A stretch of 64,000 nt of DNA, from positions 124,001 to 188,000 of the forward strand of contig NW_025963604.1 of assembly GCF_910591885.1 (NCBI RefSeq), given 5' to 3'. The stretch comes from Bombus terrestris. Taxonomy: Eukaryota > Arthropoda > Insecta > Hymenoptera > Apidae. Positions 14,401-28,210 of the stretch are shown here, in pieces (the first letter of the stretch is position 1; the number at the start of each line of letters is the position of its first letter). The notes beneath the pieces were generated by a model that ran no database searches, was not told the origin of the DNA, and saw only the letters and a list, made by a program, of their open reading frames with translations. The position numbers were made by a program, and so were the translations under genes.

Positions 14401-17400
14401 AACGTGGGACAACGTGGGACAACGTGGGACAACGTGGGACAACGTGGGACATCGTGGGACAACGTGGGACAACGTGGGACAACGTGGGACAACGTGGGAC
14501 ATCGTTGGACACCGTTGGACACCGTGGGACAACGTGGGACAACGTGGGACAACGTGGGACAACGTGGGACAACGTGGGACAACGTGGGACAACGTGGGAC
14601 AACGTGGGACAACGTGGGACAACGTGGGACAACGTGGGACAACGTGGGACATCGTTGGACACCGTTGGACACCGTGGGACAACGTGGGACAACGTGGGAC
14701 AACGTGGGACAACGTGGGACATCGTGGGACAACGTGGGACAACGTGGGACAACGTGGGACAACGTGGGACATCGTTGGACACCGTTGGACACCGTGGGAC
14801 AACGTGGGACAACGTGGGACAACGTGGGACAACGTGGGACAACGTGGGACAACGTGGGACAACGTGGGACAACGTGGGACAACGTGGGACAACGTGGGAC
14901 AACGTGGGACAACGTGGGACACTGTTGGACATCGTTGGACAACGTGGGACAACGTGGGACAACGTGGGACAACGTGGGACAACGTGGGACAACGTGGGGC
15001 ACCGTTGGACACCGTTGGACACCGTTGGACACCGTTGGACATCGTTGGACACCGTGGGACAACGTGGGACAACGTGGGACAACGTGGGAAACCATGGAAC
15101 AACGTGGGACAACGTGGGACACCGTTGGACATCGTTGGACATCGTTGGACACCGTGGGACAACGTGGGACAACGTGGGACACCGTTGGACATCGTTGGAC
15201 ACCGTGGGACAACGTGGGACAACGCGGGACAACGTGGGACAACGTGGGACAACGTGGGACATCGTGGGACACCGTGGGACAACGTGGGACAACGTGGGAC
15301 ATCGTGGGACAACGTGGGACAACGTGGGACAACGTGGGACAACGTGGGACATCGTGGGACAACGTGGGACAACGTGGGACAACGTGGGACACCGTTGGAC
15401 ACCGTTGGACACCGTTGGACACCGTTGGACATCGTTGGACACCGTGGGACAACGTGGGACAACGTGGGACAACGTGGGAAACCATGGAACAACGTGGGAC
15501 AACGTGGGACACCGTTGGACATCGTTGGACATCGTTGGACACCGTTGGACACCGTTGGACACCGTTGGACACCGTTGGACATCGGTGGACATCGTGGGAC
15601 ACCGTTGGACACCGTGGGACAACGTGGGACAACGTGGGACAACGTGGGACACCGTTGGACACCGTTGGACATCGTTGGACATCGTTGGACATCGTGGGAC
15701 ACCGTTGGACAACGTGGGACAACGTGGGACAACGTGGGACAACGTGGGACAACGTGGGACAACGTGGGACAACGTGGGACAACGTGGGACAACGTGGGAC
15801 AACGTGGGACACCGTTGGACATCGTTGGACACCGTGGGACAACGTGGGACAACGTGGGACAACGTGGGACATCGTTGGACACCGTTGGACACCGTTTTAC
15901 ATCGTTGGACACCGTGGGACAACGTGGGACAACGTGGGACAACGTGGGACAACGTGGGACAACGTGGGACAACGTGGGACAACGTGGGACAATGTGGGAC
16001 AACGTGGGACAACGTGGGACAACGTGGGACAACGTGGGACAACGTGGGACAACGTGGGACAACGTGGGACATCTTGGGACAACTTGGGACAACGTGGGAC
16101 AACGTGGGACAACGTGGGACATCGTTGGACACCGTTGGACACCGTGGGACAACGTGGGACAACGTGGGACAACGTGGGACAACGTGGGACAACGTGGGAC
16201 AACGTGGGACAACGTGGGACAACGTGGGACAACGTGGGACAACGTGGGACAACGTGGGACAACGTGGGACACCGTTGGACATCGTTGGACAACGTGGGAC
16301 AACGTGGGACAACGTGGGACAACGTGGGACAACGTGGGACAACGTGGGACAACGTTGGACACCGTGGGACACCGTTGGACACCGATGGACAACGTGGCAC
16401 AACGTGGGACAACGTGGGACAACGTGGGACAACGTGGGAAACCATGGAACAACGTGGGACAACGTGGGACACCGTTGGACATCGTTGGACATCGTTGGAC
16501 ACCGTGGGACAACGTGGGACAACGTGGGAAAACGTGGGACAACGTGGGACACCGTTGGACATCGCTGGACACCGTTGGACATCGTTGGACACCGTGGGAC
16601 AACGTGGGACAACGTGGGACAACGTGGGACAACGTGGGACAACGTGGGACAACGTGGGACAACGTGGGACAACGTGGGACAACGTGGGACAACGTGGGAC
16701 AACGTGGGACATCGTGGGACAACGTGGGACAACGTGGGACAACGTGGGACAACGTGGGACACCGTGGGACAACGTGGGACAACGTGGGACAACGTGGGAC
16801 AACGTGGGACAACGTGGGACAACGTGGGACAACGTGGGACAACGTGGGACAACGTGGGACAACGTGGGACAACGTGGGACAACGTGGGACACCGTTGGAC
16901 ATCGTTGGACAACGTGGGACAACGTGGGACAACGTGGGACAACGTGGGACAACGTGGGACAACGTGGGACAACGTTGGACACCGTGGGACACCGTTGGAC
17001 ACCGTTGGACAACGTGGGACAACGTGGGACAACGTGGGACAACGTGGGACAACGTGGGAAACCATGGAACAACGTGGGACAACGTGGGACACCGTTGGAC
17101 ATCGTTGGACATCGTTGGACACCGTGGGACAACGTGGGACAACGTGGGAAAACGTGGGACAACGTGGGACACCGTTGGACATCGCTGGACACCGTTGGAC
17201 ATCGTTGGACACCGTGGGACAACGTGGGACAACGTGGGACAACGTGGGACAACGTGGGACAACGTGGGACAACGTGGGACAACGTGGGACAACGTGGGAC
17301 ATCGTGGGACAACGTGGGACAACGTGGGACAACGTGGGACAACGTGGGACATCGTTGGACACCGTTGGACACCGTGGGACAACGTGGGACAACGTGGGAC

Positions 17401-17960
17401 AACGTGGGACAACGTGGGACAACGTGGGACACCGTTGGACATCGTTGGACACCGTGGGACAACGTGGGACAACGTGGGACAACGTGGGACACCGTTGGAC
17501 ACCGTTGGACACCGTTGGACACCGTTGGACATCGTTGGACACCGTGGGACAACGTGGGACAACGTGGGACAACGTGGGACACCGTTGGACACCGTGGGAC
17601 ACCGTTGGACACCGTTGGACATCGTTGGACACCGTGGGACAACGTGGGACAACGTGGGACAACGTGGGACAACGTGGGACAACGTGGGACAACGTGGGAC
17701 AACGTGGGACAACGTGGGACAACGTGGGACAACGTGGGACAACGTGGGACATCGTGGGACAACGTGGGACAACGTGGGACAACGTGGGACAACGTGGGAC
17801 AACGTGGGACACCGTTGGACATCGTTGGACACCGTGGGACAACGTGGGACAACGTGGGACAACGTGGGACACCGTTGGACACCGTTGGACACCGTTGGAC
17901 ACCGTTGGACATCGTTGGACACCGTGGGACAACGTGGGACAACGTGGGACAACGTGGGAC
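11471..17960. repeat. 6,490-bp higher-order repeat, copy 1
   Basis: The string B-D-B-B-C-D at 11471 recurs at 17961 and 24451. Landmarks repeated at exactly 6,490 bp are cacgtgggac 11761, aacgtggggc 11821, aacatgggac 11871, aacttgggac 12041 and aacgcgggac 12181. Farther in, offsets to copy 2 drift to 6,470-6,480 (TAG unit aacgtaggac 13351 and 13621; aacgtcggac 13861), then 6,600-6,610 (N 14181; aacgtggggc 14991; accgttttac 15891; N 17061). A private unit atcgggggac sits at 13051. Confidence 0.92.
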
Positions 17961-20900
17961 ACCGTTGGACACCGTGGGACACCGTTGGACACCGTTGGAC
18001 ATCGTTGGACACCGTGGGACAACGTGGGACAACGTGGGACAACGTGGGACAACGTGGGACAACGTGGGACAACGTGGGACAACGTGGGACAACGTGGGAC
18101 AACGTGGGACAACGTGGGACAACGTGGGACATCGTGGGACAACGTGGGACAACGTGGGACAACGTGGGACAACGTGGGACACCGTTGGACAACGTGGGAC
18201 ACCGTTGGACATCGTTGGACACCGTGGGACAACGTGGGACAACGTGGGACCACGTGGGACAACGTGGGACAACGTGGGACAACGTGGGACAACGTGGGAC
18301 AACGTGGGACAACGTGGGGCAACGTGGGACAACGTGGGACACCGTTGGACATCGTTGGACAACATGGGACAACGTGGGACAACGTGGGACAACGTGGGAC
18401 AACGTGGGACAACGTGGGACACCGTTGGACACCGTGGGACACCGTTGGACACCGTTGGACACCGTTGGACACCGTGGGACAACGTGGGACAACGTGGGAC
18501 AACGTGGGACAACGTGGGACAACGTGGGACAACTTGGGACAACGTGGGACAACGTGGGACAACGTGGGACATCGTGGGACAACGTGGGACAACGTGGGAC
18601 AACGTGGGACAACGTGGGACACCGTTGGACAACGTGGGACACCGTTGGACATCGTTGGACACCGTGGGACAACGCGGGACAACGTGGGACAACGTGGGAC
18701 ACCGTTGGACACCGTTGGACATCGTTGGACATCGTTGGACATCGTGGGACACCGTTGGACATCGTTGGACATCGTTGGACACCGTGGGACAACGTGGGAC
18801 AACGTGGGACAACGTGGGACAACGTGGGACAACGTGGGACAACGTGGGACAACGTGGGACAACGTGGGACAACGTGGGACAACGTGGGACAACGTGGGAC
18901 AACGTGGGACACCGTTGGACATCGTTGGACAACGTGGGACAACGTGGGACAACGTGGGACAACGTGGGACAACGTGGGACAACGTGGGACACCGTTGGAC
19001 ACCGTGGGACACCGTTGGACACCGTGGGACATCGTTGGACACCGTGGGACAACGTGGGACAACGTGGGACAACGTGGGACAACGTGGGACAACGTGGGAC
19101 AACGTGGGACAACGTGGGACAACGTGGGACATCGTGGGACAACGTGGGACAACGTGGGACAACGTGGGACAACGTGGGACAACGTGGGACACCGTTGGAC
19201 AACGTGGGACACCGTGGGACATCGTTGGACACCGTGGGACAACGTGGGACAACGTGGGACAACGTGGGACAACGTGGGACACCGTTGGACACCGTTGGAC
19301 ATCGTTGGACATCGTTGGACACCGTGGGACAACGTGGGACAACGTGGGACAACGTGGGACAACGTGGGACAACGTGGGACAACGTGGGACAACGTGGGAC
19401 AACGTGGGACAACGTGGGACACCGTTGGACATCGTTGGACACCGTGGGACAACGTGGGACAACGTGGGACAACGTGGGACATCGTTGGACACCGTTGGAC
19501 ACCGTTGGACACCGTTGGACATCGGTGGACATCGTGGGACACCGTTGGACACCGTGGGACAACGTGGGACAACGTGGGACAACGTGGGACACCGTTGGAC
19601 ACCGTTGGACATCGTTGGACATCGTTGGACATCGTGGGACACCGTTGGACAACGTGGGACAACGTGGGACAACGTGGGACACCGTTGGACACCGTTGGAC
19701 ACCGTTGGACATCGTTGGACACCGTGGGACAACGTGGGACAACGTGGGACACCGTTGGACACCGTGGGACAACGTGGGACAACGTGGGACAACGTGGGAC
19801 AACGTGGGACAACGTGGGACAACGTAGGACAACGTGGGACAACGTGGGACAACGTTGGACACCGTTGGACACCGTTGGACATCGTGGGACATCGTTGGAC
19901 ATCGTGGGACACCGTTGGACAACGTGGGACAACGTGGGACAACGTGGGACACCGTGGGACACCGTTGGACACCGTTGGACATCGTTGGACACCGTGGGAC
20001 AACGTGGGACAACGTGGGACACCGTTGGACACCGTGGGACAACGTGGGACAACGTGGGACAACGTGGGACAACGTGGGACAACGTGGGACAACGTGGGAC
20101 AACGTAGGACAACGTGGGACAACGTGGGACACCGTTGGACATCGTTGGACAACGTGGGACATCGTGGGACAACGTGGGACAACGTGGGACAACGTGGGAC
20201 ATCGTGGGACACCGTTGGACACCGTGGGACACCGTTGGACACCGTTGGACACCGTGGGACACCGTTGGACACCGTTGGACATCGTTGGACACCGTGGGAC
20301 AACGTGGGACAACGTGGGACAACGTGGGACAACGTGGGACAACGTCGGACAACGTGGGACAACGTGGGACAACGTGGGACAATGTGGGACAACGTGGGAC
20401 AACGTGGGACAACGTGGGACAACGTGGGACAACGTGGGACATCGTGGGACAACGTGGGACAACGTGGGACAACGTGGGACAACGTGGGACATCGTTGGAC
20501 ACCGTTGGACACCGTGGGACAACGTGGGACAACGTGGGACAACGTGGGACAACGTGGGACAACGTGGGACAACGTGGGACAACGTGGGACAACGTGGGAC
20601 AACGTGGGACAACGTGGGACACCGTTGGACATCGTTGGACAACGTGGGACAACGTGGGACAACGTGGGACAACGTGGGACAACGTGGGACAACGTGGGAC
20701 ACCGTTGGACACCGTTGGACACCGTTGGACACCGTTGGACATCGTTGGACACCGTGGGACAACGTGGGACAACGTGGGAAACCATGGAACAACGTGGGAC
20801 AACGTGGGACACCGTTGGACATCGTTGGACATCGTTGGACACCGTGGGACAACGTGGGACAACGTGGGAAAACGTGGGACAACGTGGGAAAACGTGGGAC

Positions 20901-23900
20901 AACGTGGGACACCGTTGGACATCGCTGGACACCGTTGGACATCGTTGGACACCGTGGGACAACGTGGGACAACGTGGGACAACGTGGGACAACGTGGGAC
21001 AACGTGGGACAACGTGGGACAACGTGGGACAACGTGGGACAACGTGGGACATCGTGGGACAACGTGGGACAACGTGGGACAACGTGGGACAACGTGGGAC
21101 ATCGTTGGACACCGTTGGACACCGTGGGAAAACGTGGGACAACGTGGGACAACGTGGGACAACGTGGGACAACGTGGGACAACGTGGGACAACGTGGGAC
21201 AACGTGGGACAACGTGGGACAACGTGGGACAACGTGGGACAACGTGGGACAACGTGGGACATCGTTGGACACCGTTGGACACCGTGGGACAACGTGGGAC
21301 AACGTGGGACAACGTGGGACAACGTGGGACATCGTGGGACAACGTGGGACAACGTGGGACAACGTGGGACAACGTGGGACATCGTTGGACACCGTTGGAC
21401 ACCGTGGGACAACGTGGGACAACGTGGGACAACGTGGGACAACGTGGGACAACGTGGGACAACGTGGGACAACGTGGGACAACGTGGGACAACGTGGGAC
21501 AACGTGGGACAACGTGGGACAACGTGGGACACCGTTGGACATCGTTGGACAACGTGGGACAACGTGGGACAACGTGGGACAACGTGGGACAACGTGGGAC
21601 AACGTGGGGCACCGTTGGACACCGTTGGACACCGTTGGACACCGTTGGACATCGTTGGACACCGTGGGACAACGTGGGACAACGTGGGACAACGTGGGAA
21701 ACCATGGAACAACGTGGGACAACGTGGGACACCGTTGGACATCGTTGGACATCGTTGGACACCGTGGGACAACGTGGGACAACGTGGGACACCGTTGGAC
21801 ATCGTTGGACACCGTGGGACAACGTGGGACAACGTGGGACAACGTGGGACAACGTGGGACAACGTGGGACATCGTGGGACAACGTGGGACAACGTGGGAC
21901 AACGTGGGACATCGTGGGACAACGTGGGACAACGTGGGACAACGTGGGACAACGTGGGACATCGTGGGACAACGTGGGACAACGTGGGACAACGTGGGAC
22001 ACCGTTGGACACCGTTGGACACCGTTGGACACCGTTGGACATCGTTGGACACCGTGGGACAACGTGGGACAACGTGGGACAACGTGGGAAACCATGGAAC
22101 AACGTGGGACAACGTGGGACACCGTTGGACATCGTTGGACATCGTTGGACACCGTTGGACACCGTTGGACACCGTTGGACACCGTTGGACATCGGTGGAC
22201 ATCGTGGGACACCGTTGGACACCGTGGGACAACGTGGGACAACGTGGGACAACGTGGGACACCGTTGGACACCGTTGGACATCGTTGGACATCGTTGGAC
22301 ATCGTGGGACACCGTTGGACAACGTGGGACAACGTGGGACAACGTGGGACAACGTGGGACAACGTGGGACAACGTGGGACAACGTGGGACAACGTGGGAC
22401 AACGTGGGACAACGTGGGACACCGTTGGACATCGTGGGACACCGTGGGACAACGTGGGACAACGTGGGACAACGTGGGACATCGTTGGACACCGTTGGAC
22501 ACCGTTTTACATCGTTGGACACCGTGGGACAACGTGGGACAACGTGGGACAACGTGGGACAACGTGGGACAACGTCGGACAACGTGGGACAACGTGGGAC
22601 AATGTGGGAAAACGTGGGACAACGTGGGACAACGTGGGACAACGTGGGACAACGTGGGACAACGTGGGACAACGTGGGACATCTTGGGACAACGTGGGAC
22701 AACGTGGGACAACGTGGGACAACGTGGGACATCGTTGGACACCGTTGGACACCGTGGGACAACGTGGGACAACGTGGGACAACGTGGGACAACGTGGGAC
22801 AACGTGGGACAACGTGGGACAACGTGGGACAACGTGGGACAACGTGGGACAACGTGGGACAACGTGGGACAACGTGGGACACCGTTGGACATCGTTGGAC
22901 ACCGTGGGACAACGTGGGACAACGTGGGACAACGTGGGACAACGTGGGACAACGTGGGACAACGTTGGACACCGTGGGACACCGTTGGACACCGATGGAC
23001 AACGTGGCACAACGTGGGACAACGTGGGACAACGTGGGACAACGTGGGAAACCATGGAACAACGTGGGACAACGTGGGACACCGTTGGACATCGTTGGAC
23101 ATCGTTGGACACCGTGGGACAACGTGGGACAACGTGGGAAAACGTGGGACAACGTGGGACACCGTTGGACATCGCTGGACACCGTTGGACATCGTTGGAC
23201 ACCGTGGGACAACGTGGGACAACGTGGGACAACGTGGGACAACGTGGGACAACGTGGGACAACGTGGGACAACGTGGGACAACGTGGGACAACGTGGGAC
23301 AACGTGGGACAACGTGGGACATCGTGGGACAACGTGGGACAACGTGGGACAACGTGGGACAACGTGGGACACCGTGGGACAACGTGGGACAACGTGGGAC
23401 AACGTGGGACAACGTGGGACAACGTGGGACAACGTGGGACAACGTGGGACAACGTGGGACAACGTGGGACAACGTGGGACAACGTGGGACAACGTGGGAC
23501 ACCGTTGGACATCGTTGGACAACGTGGGACAACGTGGGACAACGTGGGACAACGTGGGACAACGTGGGACAACGTGGGACAACGTTGGACACCGTGGGAC
23601 ACCGTTGGACACCGTTGGACAACGTGGGACAACGTGGGACAACGTGGGACAACGTGGGACAACGTGGGAAACCATGGAACAACGTGGGACAACGTGGGAC
23701 ACCGTTGGACATCGTTGGACATCGTTGGACACCGTGGGACAACGTGGGACAACGTGGGAAAACGTGGGACAACGTGGGACACCGTTGGACATCGCTGGAC
23801 ACCGTTGGACATCGTTGGACACCGTGGGACAACGTGGGACAACGTGGGACAACGTGGGACAACGTGGGACAACGTGGGACAACGTGGAACAACGTGGGAC

Positions 23901-24450
23901 AACGTGGGACATCGTGGGACAACGTGGGACAACGTGGGACAACGTGGGACAACGTGGGACATCGTTGGACACCGTTGGACACCGTGGGACAACGTGGGAC
24001 AACGTGGGACAACGTGGGACAACGTGGGACAACGTGGGACACCGTTGGACATCGTTGGACACCGTGGGACAACGTGGGACAACGTGGGACAACGTGGGAC
24101 ACCGTTGGACACCGTTGGACACCGTTGGACACCGTTGGACATCGTTGGACACCGTGGGACAACGTGGGACAACGTGGGACAACGTGGGAAACCATGGAAC
24201 AACGTGGGACAACGTGGGACACCGTTGGACATCGTTGGACAACGTGGGACAACGTGGGACAACGTGGGACACCGTGGGACACCGTGGGACAACGTGGGAC
24301 AACGTGGGACAACGTGGGACATCGTTGGACACCGTGGGACACCGTTGGACACCGTTGGACACCGTTGGACATCGGTGGACATCGTGGGACACCGTTGGAC
24401 ACCGTGGGACAACGTGGGACAACGTGGGACAACGTGGGACAACGTGGGAC
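17961..24450. repeat. 6,490-bp higher-order repeat, copy 2
   Basis: Landmarks are cacgtgggac 18251, aacgtggggc 18311, aacatgggac 18361, aacttgggac 18531, aacgcgggac 18671, aacgtaggac 19821 and 20101, aacgtcggac 20341, aacgtggggc 21601 and accgttttac 22501. The copy is the same length as copy 1 edge to edge, although inside it the offset first shrinks by 20 bp and then grows by 120 bp. Compensating whole-unit gains and losses have therefore occurred. Confidence 0.92.
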
Positions 24451-27400
24451 ACCGTTGGACACCGTGGGACACCGTTGGACACCGTTGGACATCGTTGGAC
24501 ACCGTGGGACAACGTGGGACAACGTGGGACAACGTGGGACAACGTGGGACATCGTGGGACAACGTGGGACAACGTGGGACAACGTGGGACAACGTGGGAC
24601 ACCGTTGGACAACGTGGGACACCGTTGGACATCGTTGGACACCGTGGGACAACGCGGGACAACGTGGGACAACGTGGGACACCGTTGGACACCGTTGGAC
24701 ATCGTTGGACAACGTGGGACAACGTGGGACAACGTGGGACCACGTGGGACAACGTGGGACAACGTGGGACAACGTGGGACAACGTGGGACAACGTGGGAC
24801 AACGTGGGGCAACGTGGGACAACGTGGGACACCGTTGGACATCGTTGGACAACATGGGACAACGTGGGACAACGTGGGACAACGTGGGACAACGTGGGAC
24901 AACGTGGGACACCGTTGGACACCGTGGGACACCGTTGGACACCGTTGGACATCGTTGGACACCGTGGGACAACGTGGGACAACGTGGGACAACGTGGGAC
25001 AACGTGGGACAACGTGGGACAACTTGGGACAACGTGGGACAACGTGGGACAACGTGGGACATCGTGGGACAACGTGGGACAACGTGGGACAACGTGGGAC
25101 AACGTGGGACACCGTTGGACAACGTGGGACACCGTTGGACATCGTTGGACACCGTGGGACAACGCGGGACAACGTGGGACAACGTGGGACACCGTTGGAC
25201 ACCGTTGGACATCGTTGGACATCGTTGGACATCGTGGGACACCGTTGGACATCGTTGGACATCGTTGGACACCGTGGGACAACGTGGGACAACGTGGGAC
25301 AACGTGGGACAACGTGGGACAACGTGGGACAACGTGGGACAACGTGGGACAACGTGGGACAACGTGGGACAACGTGGGACAACGTGGGACACCGTTGGAC
25401 ATCGTTGGACAACGTGGGACAACGTGGGACAACGTGGGACAACGTGGGACAACGTGGGACAACGTGGGACACCGTTGGACACCGTGGGACACCGTTGGAC
25501 ACCGTTGGACATCGTTGGACACCGTGGGACAACGTGGGACAACGTGGGACAACGTGGGACAACGTGGGACAACGTGGGACAACGTGGGACAACGTGGGAC
25601 AACGTGGGACATCGTGGGACAACGTGGGACAACGTGGGACAACGTGGGACAACGTGGGACAACGTGGGACACCGTTGGACAACGTGGGACACCGTTGGAC
25701 ATCGTTGGACACCGTGGGACAACGTGGGACAACGTGGGACAACGTGGGACAACGTGGGACACCGTTGGACACCGTTGGACATCGTTGGACATCGTTGGAC
25801 ACCGTGGGACAACGTGGGACAACGTGGGACAACGTGGGACAACGTGGGACAACGTGGGACAACGTGGGACAACGTGGGACAACGTGGGACAACGTGGGAC
25901 AACGTGGGACACCGTTGGACATCGTTGGACACCGTGGGACAACGTGGGACAACGTGGGACAACGTGGGACATCGTTGGACACCGTTGGACACCGTTGGAC
26001 ACCGTTGGACATCGGTGGACATCGTGGGACACCGTTGGACACCGTGGGACAACGTGGGACAACGTGGGACAACGTGGGACACCGTTGGACACCGTTGGAC
26101 ATCGTTGGACATCGTTGGACATCGTGGGACACCGTTGGACAACGTGGGACAACGTGGGACAACGTGGGACACCGTGGGACACCGTTGGACACCGTTGGAC
26201 ATCGTTGGACACCGTGGGACAACGTGGGACAACGTGGGACACCGTTGGACACCGTGGGACAACGTGGGACAACGTGGGACAACGTGGGACAACGTGGGAC
26301 AACGTGGGACAACGTAGGACAACGTGGGACAACGTGGGACACCGTTGGACATCGTTGGACAACGTGGGACATCGTTGGACACCGTGGGACAACGTTGGAC
26401 ACCGTTGGACACCGTTGGACATCGTTGGACATCGTTGGACATCGTGGGACACCGTTGGACAACGTGGGACAACGTGGGACATCGTGGGACACCGTTGGAC
26501 ACCGTGGGACACCGTTGGACACCGTTGGACACCGTGGGACACCGTTGGACACCGTTGGACATCGTTGGACACCGTGGGACAACGTGGGACAACGTGGGAC
26601 AACGTGGGACAACGTGGGACAACGTCGGACAACGTGGGACAACGTGGGACAACGTGGGACAATGTGGGACAACGTGGGACAACGTGGGACAACGTGGGAC
26701 AACGTGGGACAACGTGGGACATCGTGGGACAACGTGGGACAACGTGGGACAACGTGGGACAACGTGGGACATCGTTGGACACCGTTGGACACCGTGGGAC
26801 AACGTGGGACAACGTGGGACAACGTGGGACAACGTGGGACAACGTGGGACAACGTGGGACAACGTGGGACAACGTGGGACAACGTGGGACAACGTGGGAC
26901 AACGTGGGACAACGTGGGACACCGTTGGACATCGTTGGACAACGTGGGACAACGTGGAACAACGTGGGACAACGTGGGACAACGTGGGACAACGTGGGAC
27001 ACCGTTGGACACCGTTGGACACCGTTGGACACCGTTGGACATCGTTGGACACCGTGGGACAACGTGGGACAACGTGGGAAACCATGGAACAACGTGGGAC
27101 AACGTGGGACACCGTTGGACATCGTTGGACATCGTTGGACACCGTGGGACAACGTGGGACAACGTGGGAAAACGTGGGACAACGTGGGAAAACGTGGGAC
27201 AACGTGGGACACCGTTAGACATCGCTGGACACCGTTGGACATCGTTGGACACCGTGGGACAACGTGGGACAACGTGGGACAACGTGGGACAACGTGGGAC
27301 AACGTGGGACAACGTGGGACAACGTGGGACAACGTGGGACAACGTGGGACATCGTGGGACAACGTGGGACAACGTGGGACAACGTGGGACAACGTGGGAC

Positions 27401-28210
27401 ATCGTTGGACACCGTTGGACACCGTGGGACAACGTGGGACAACGTGGGACAACGTGGGACAACGTGGGACAACGTGGGACAACGTGGGACAACGTGGGAC
27501 AACGTGGGACAACGTGGGACAACGTGGGACAACGTGGGACAACGTGGGACAACGTGGGACAACGTTGGACACCGTTGGACACCGTGGGACAACGTGGGAC
27601 AACGTGGGACAACGTGGGACAACGTGGGACATCGTGGGACAACGTGGGACAACGTGGGACAACGTGGGACAACGTGGGACATCGTTGGACACCGTTGGAC
27701 ACCGTGGGACAACGTGGGACAACGTGGGACAACGTGGGACAACGTGGGACAACGTGGGACAACGTGGGACAACGTGGGACAACGTGGGACAACGTGGGAC
27801 AACGTGGGACAACGTGGGACAACGTGGGACACCGTTGGACATCGTTGGACAACGTGGGACAACGTGGGACAACGTGGGACAACGTGGGACAACGTGGGAC
27901 AACGTGGGACACCGTTGGACACCGTTGGACACCGTTGGACACCGTTGGACATCGTTGGACACCGTGGGACAACGTGGGACAACGTGGGACAACGTGGGAA
28001 ACCATGGAACAACGTGGGACAACGTGGGACACCGTTGGACATCGTTGGACATCGTTGGACACCGTGGGACAACGTGGGACAACGTGGGACACCGTTGGAC
28101 ATCGTTGGACACCGTGGGACAACGTGGGACAACGCGGGACAACGTGGGACAACGTGGGACAACGTGGGACATCGTGGGACAACGTGGGACAACGTGGGAC
28201 AACGTGGGAC
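24451..28210. repeat. 6,490-bp higher-order repeat, copy 3 (partial)
   Basis: Landmarks at +6,490 from copy 2 are cacgtgggac 24741, aacgtggggc 24801, aacatgggac 24851, aacttgggac 25021, aacgcgggac 25161 and aacgtaggac 26311. The offset falls to 6,280-6,300 after about 26.4 kb (aacgtcggac 26621, N 27081, H 27161 and 27181, N 28001). The second TAG unit (13621, 20101) is missing. The unit at 27211 is accgttagac, whose TTAGAC core gives a stop on both strands. Matching to copy 2 ends near 28210. Confidence 0.88.
27081..27500. repeat. Segment copied at +5,820 (to 32901-33320)
   Basis: N at 27081, H at 27161 and 27181, L at 27221, E at 27351 and the C-B-D string at 27401 recur at 32901, 32981, 33001, 33041, 33171 and 33221, all at +5,820. 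The two H units only 20 bp apart are themselves uncommon. In the 32901 copy, accgtgggac has become actgtgggac (32961), and the accgttagac of 27211 is plain accgttggac. Confidence 0.8.

Larger units (their letters stand above)
3241..22690. repeat. Five dispersed copies of an accgttttac-marked segment
   Basis: The unit accgttttac occurs at 3241, 7551, 9711, 15891 and 22501 only. Each is preceded 290 or 310 bp upstream by atcggtggac (2951, 7261, 9421, 15581, 22191). Each is followed by aatgtgggac at +100 and atcttgggac at +180, and all but one by aacgtcggac at +70. The 15891 copy has lost the +70 variant and carries an extra aacttgggac at 16081; the 22501 copy has aatgtgggaa at 22601. The segment links the 4,310-, 2,150- and 6,490-bp repeats as one descent group. 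The coordinates span all five copies, not one element. Confidence 0.88.
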
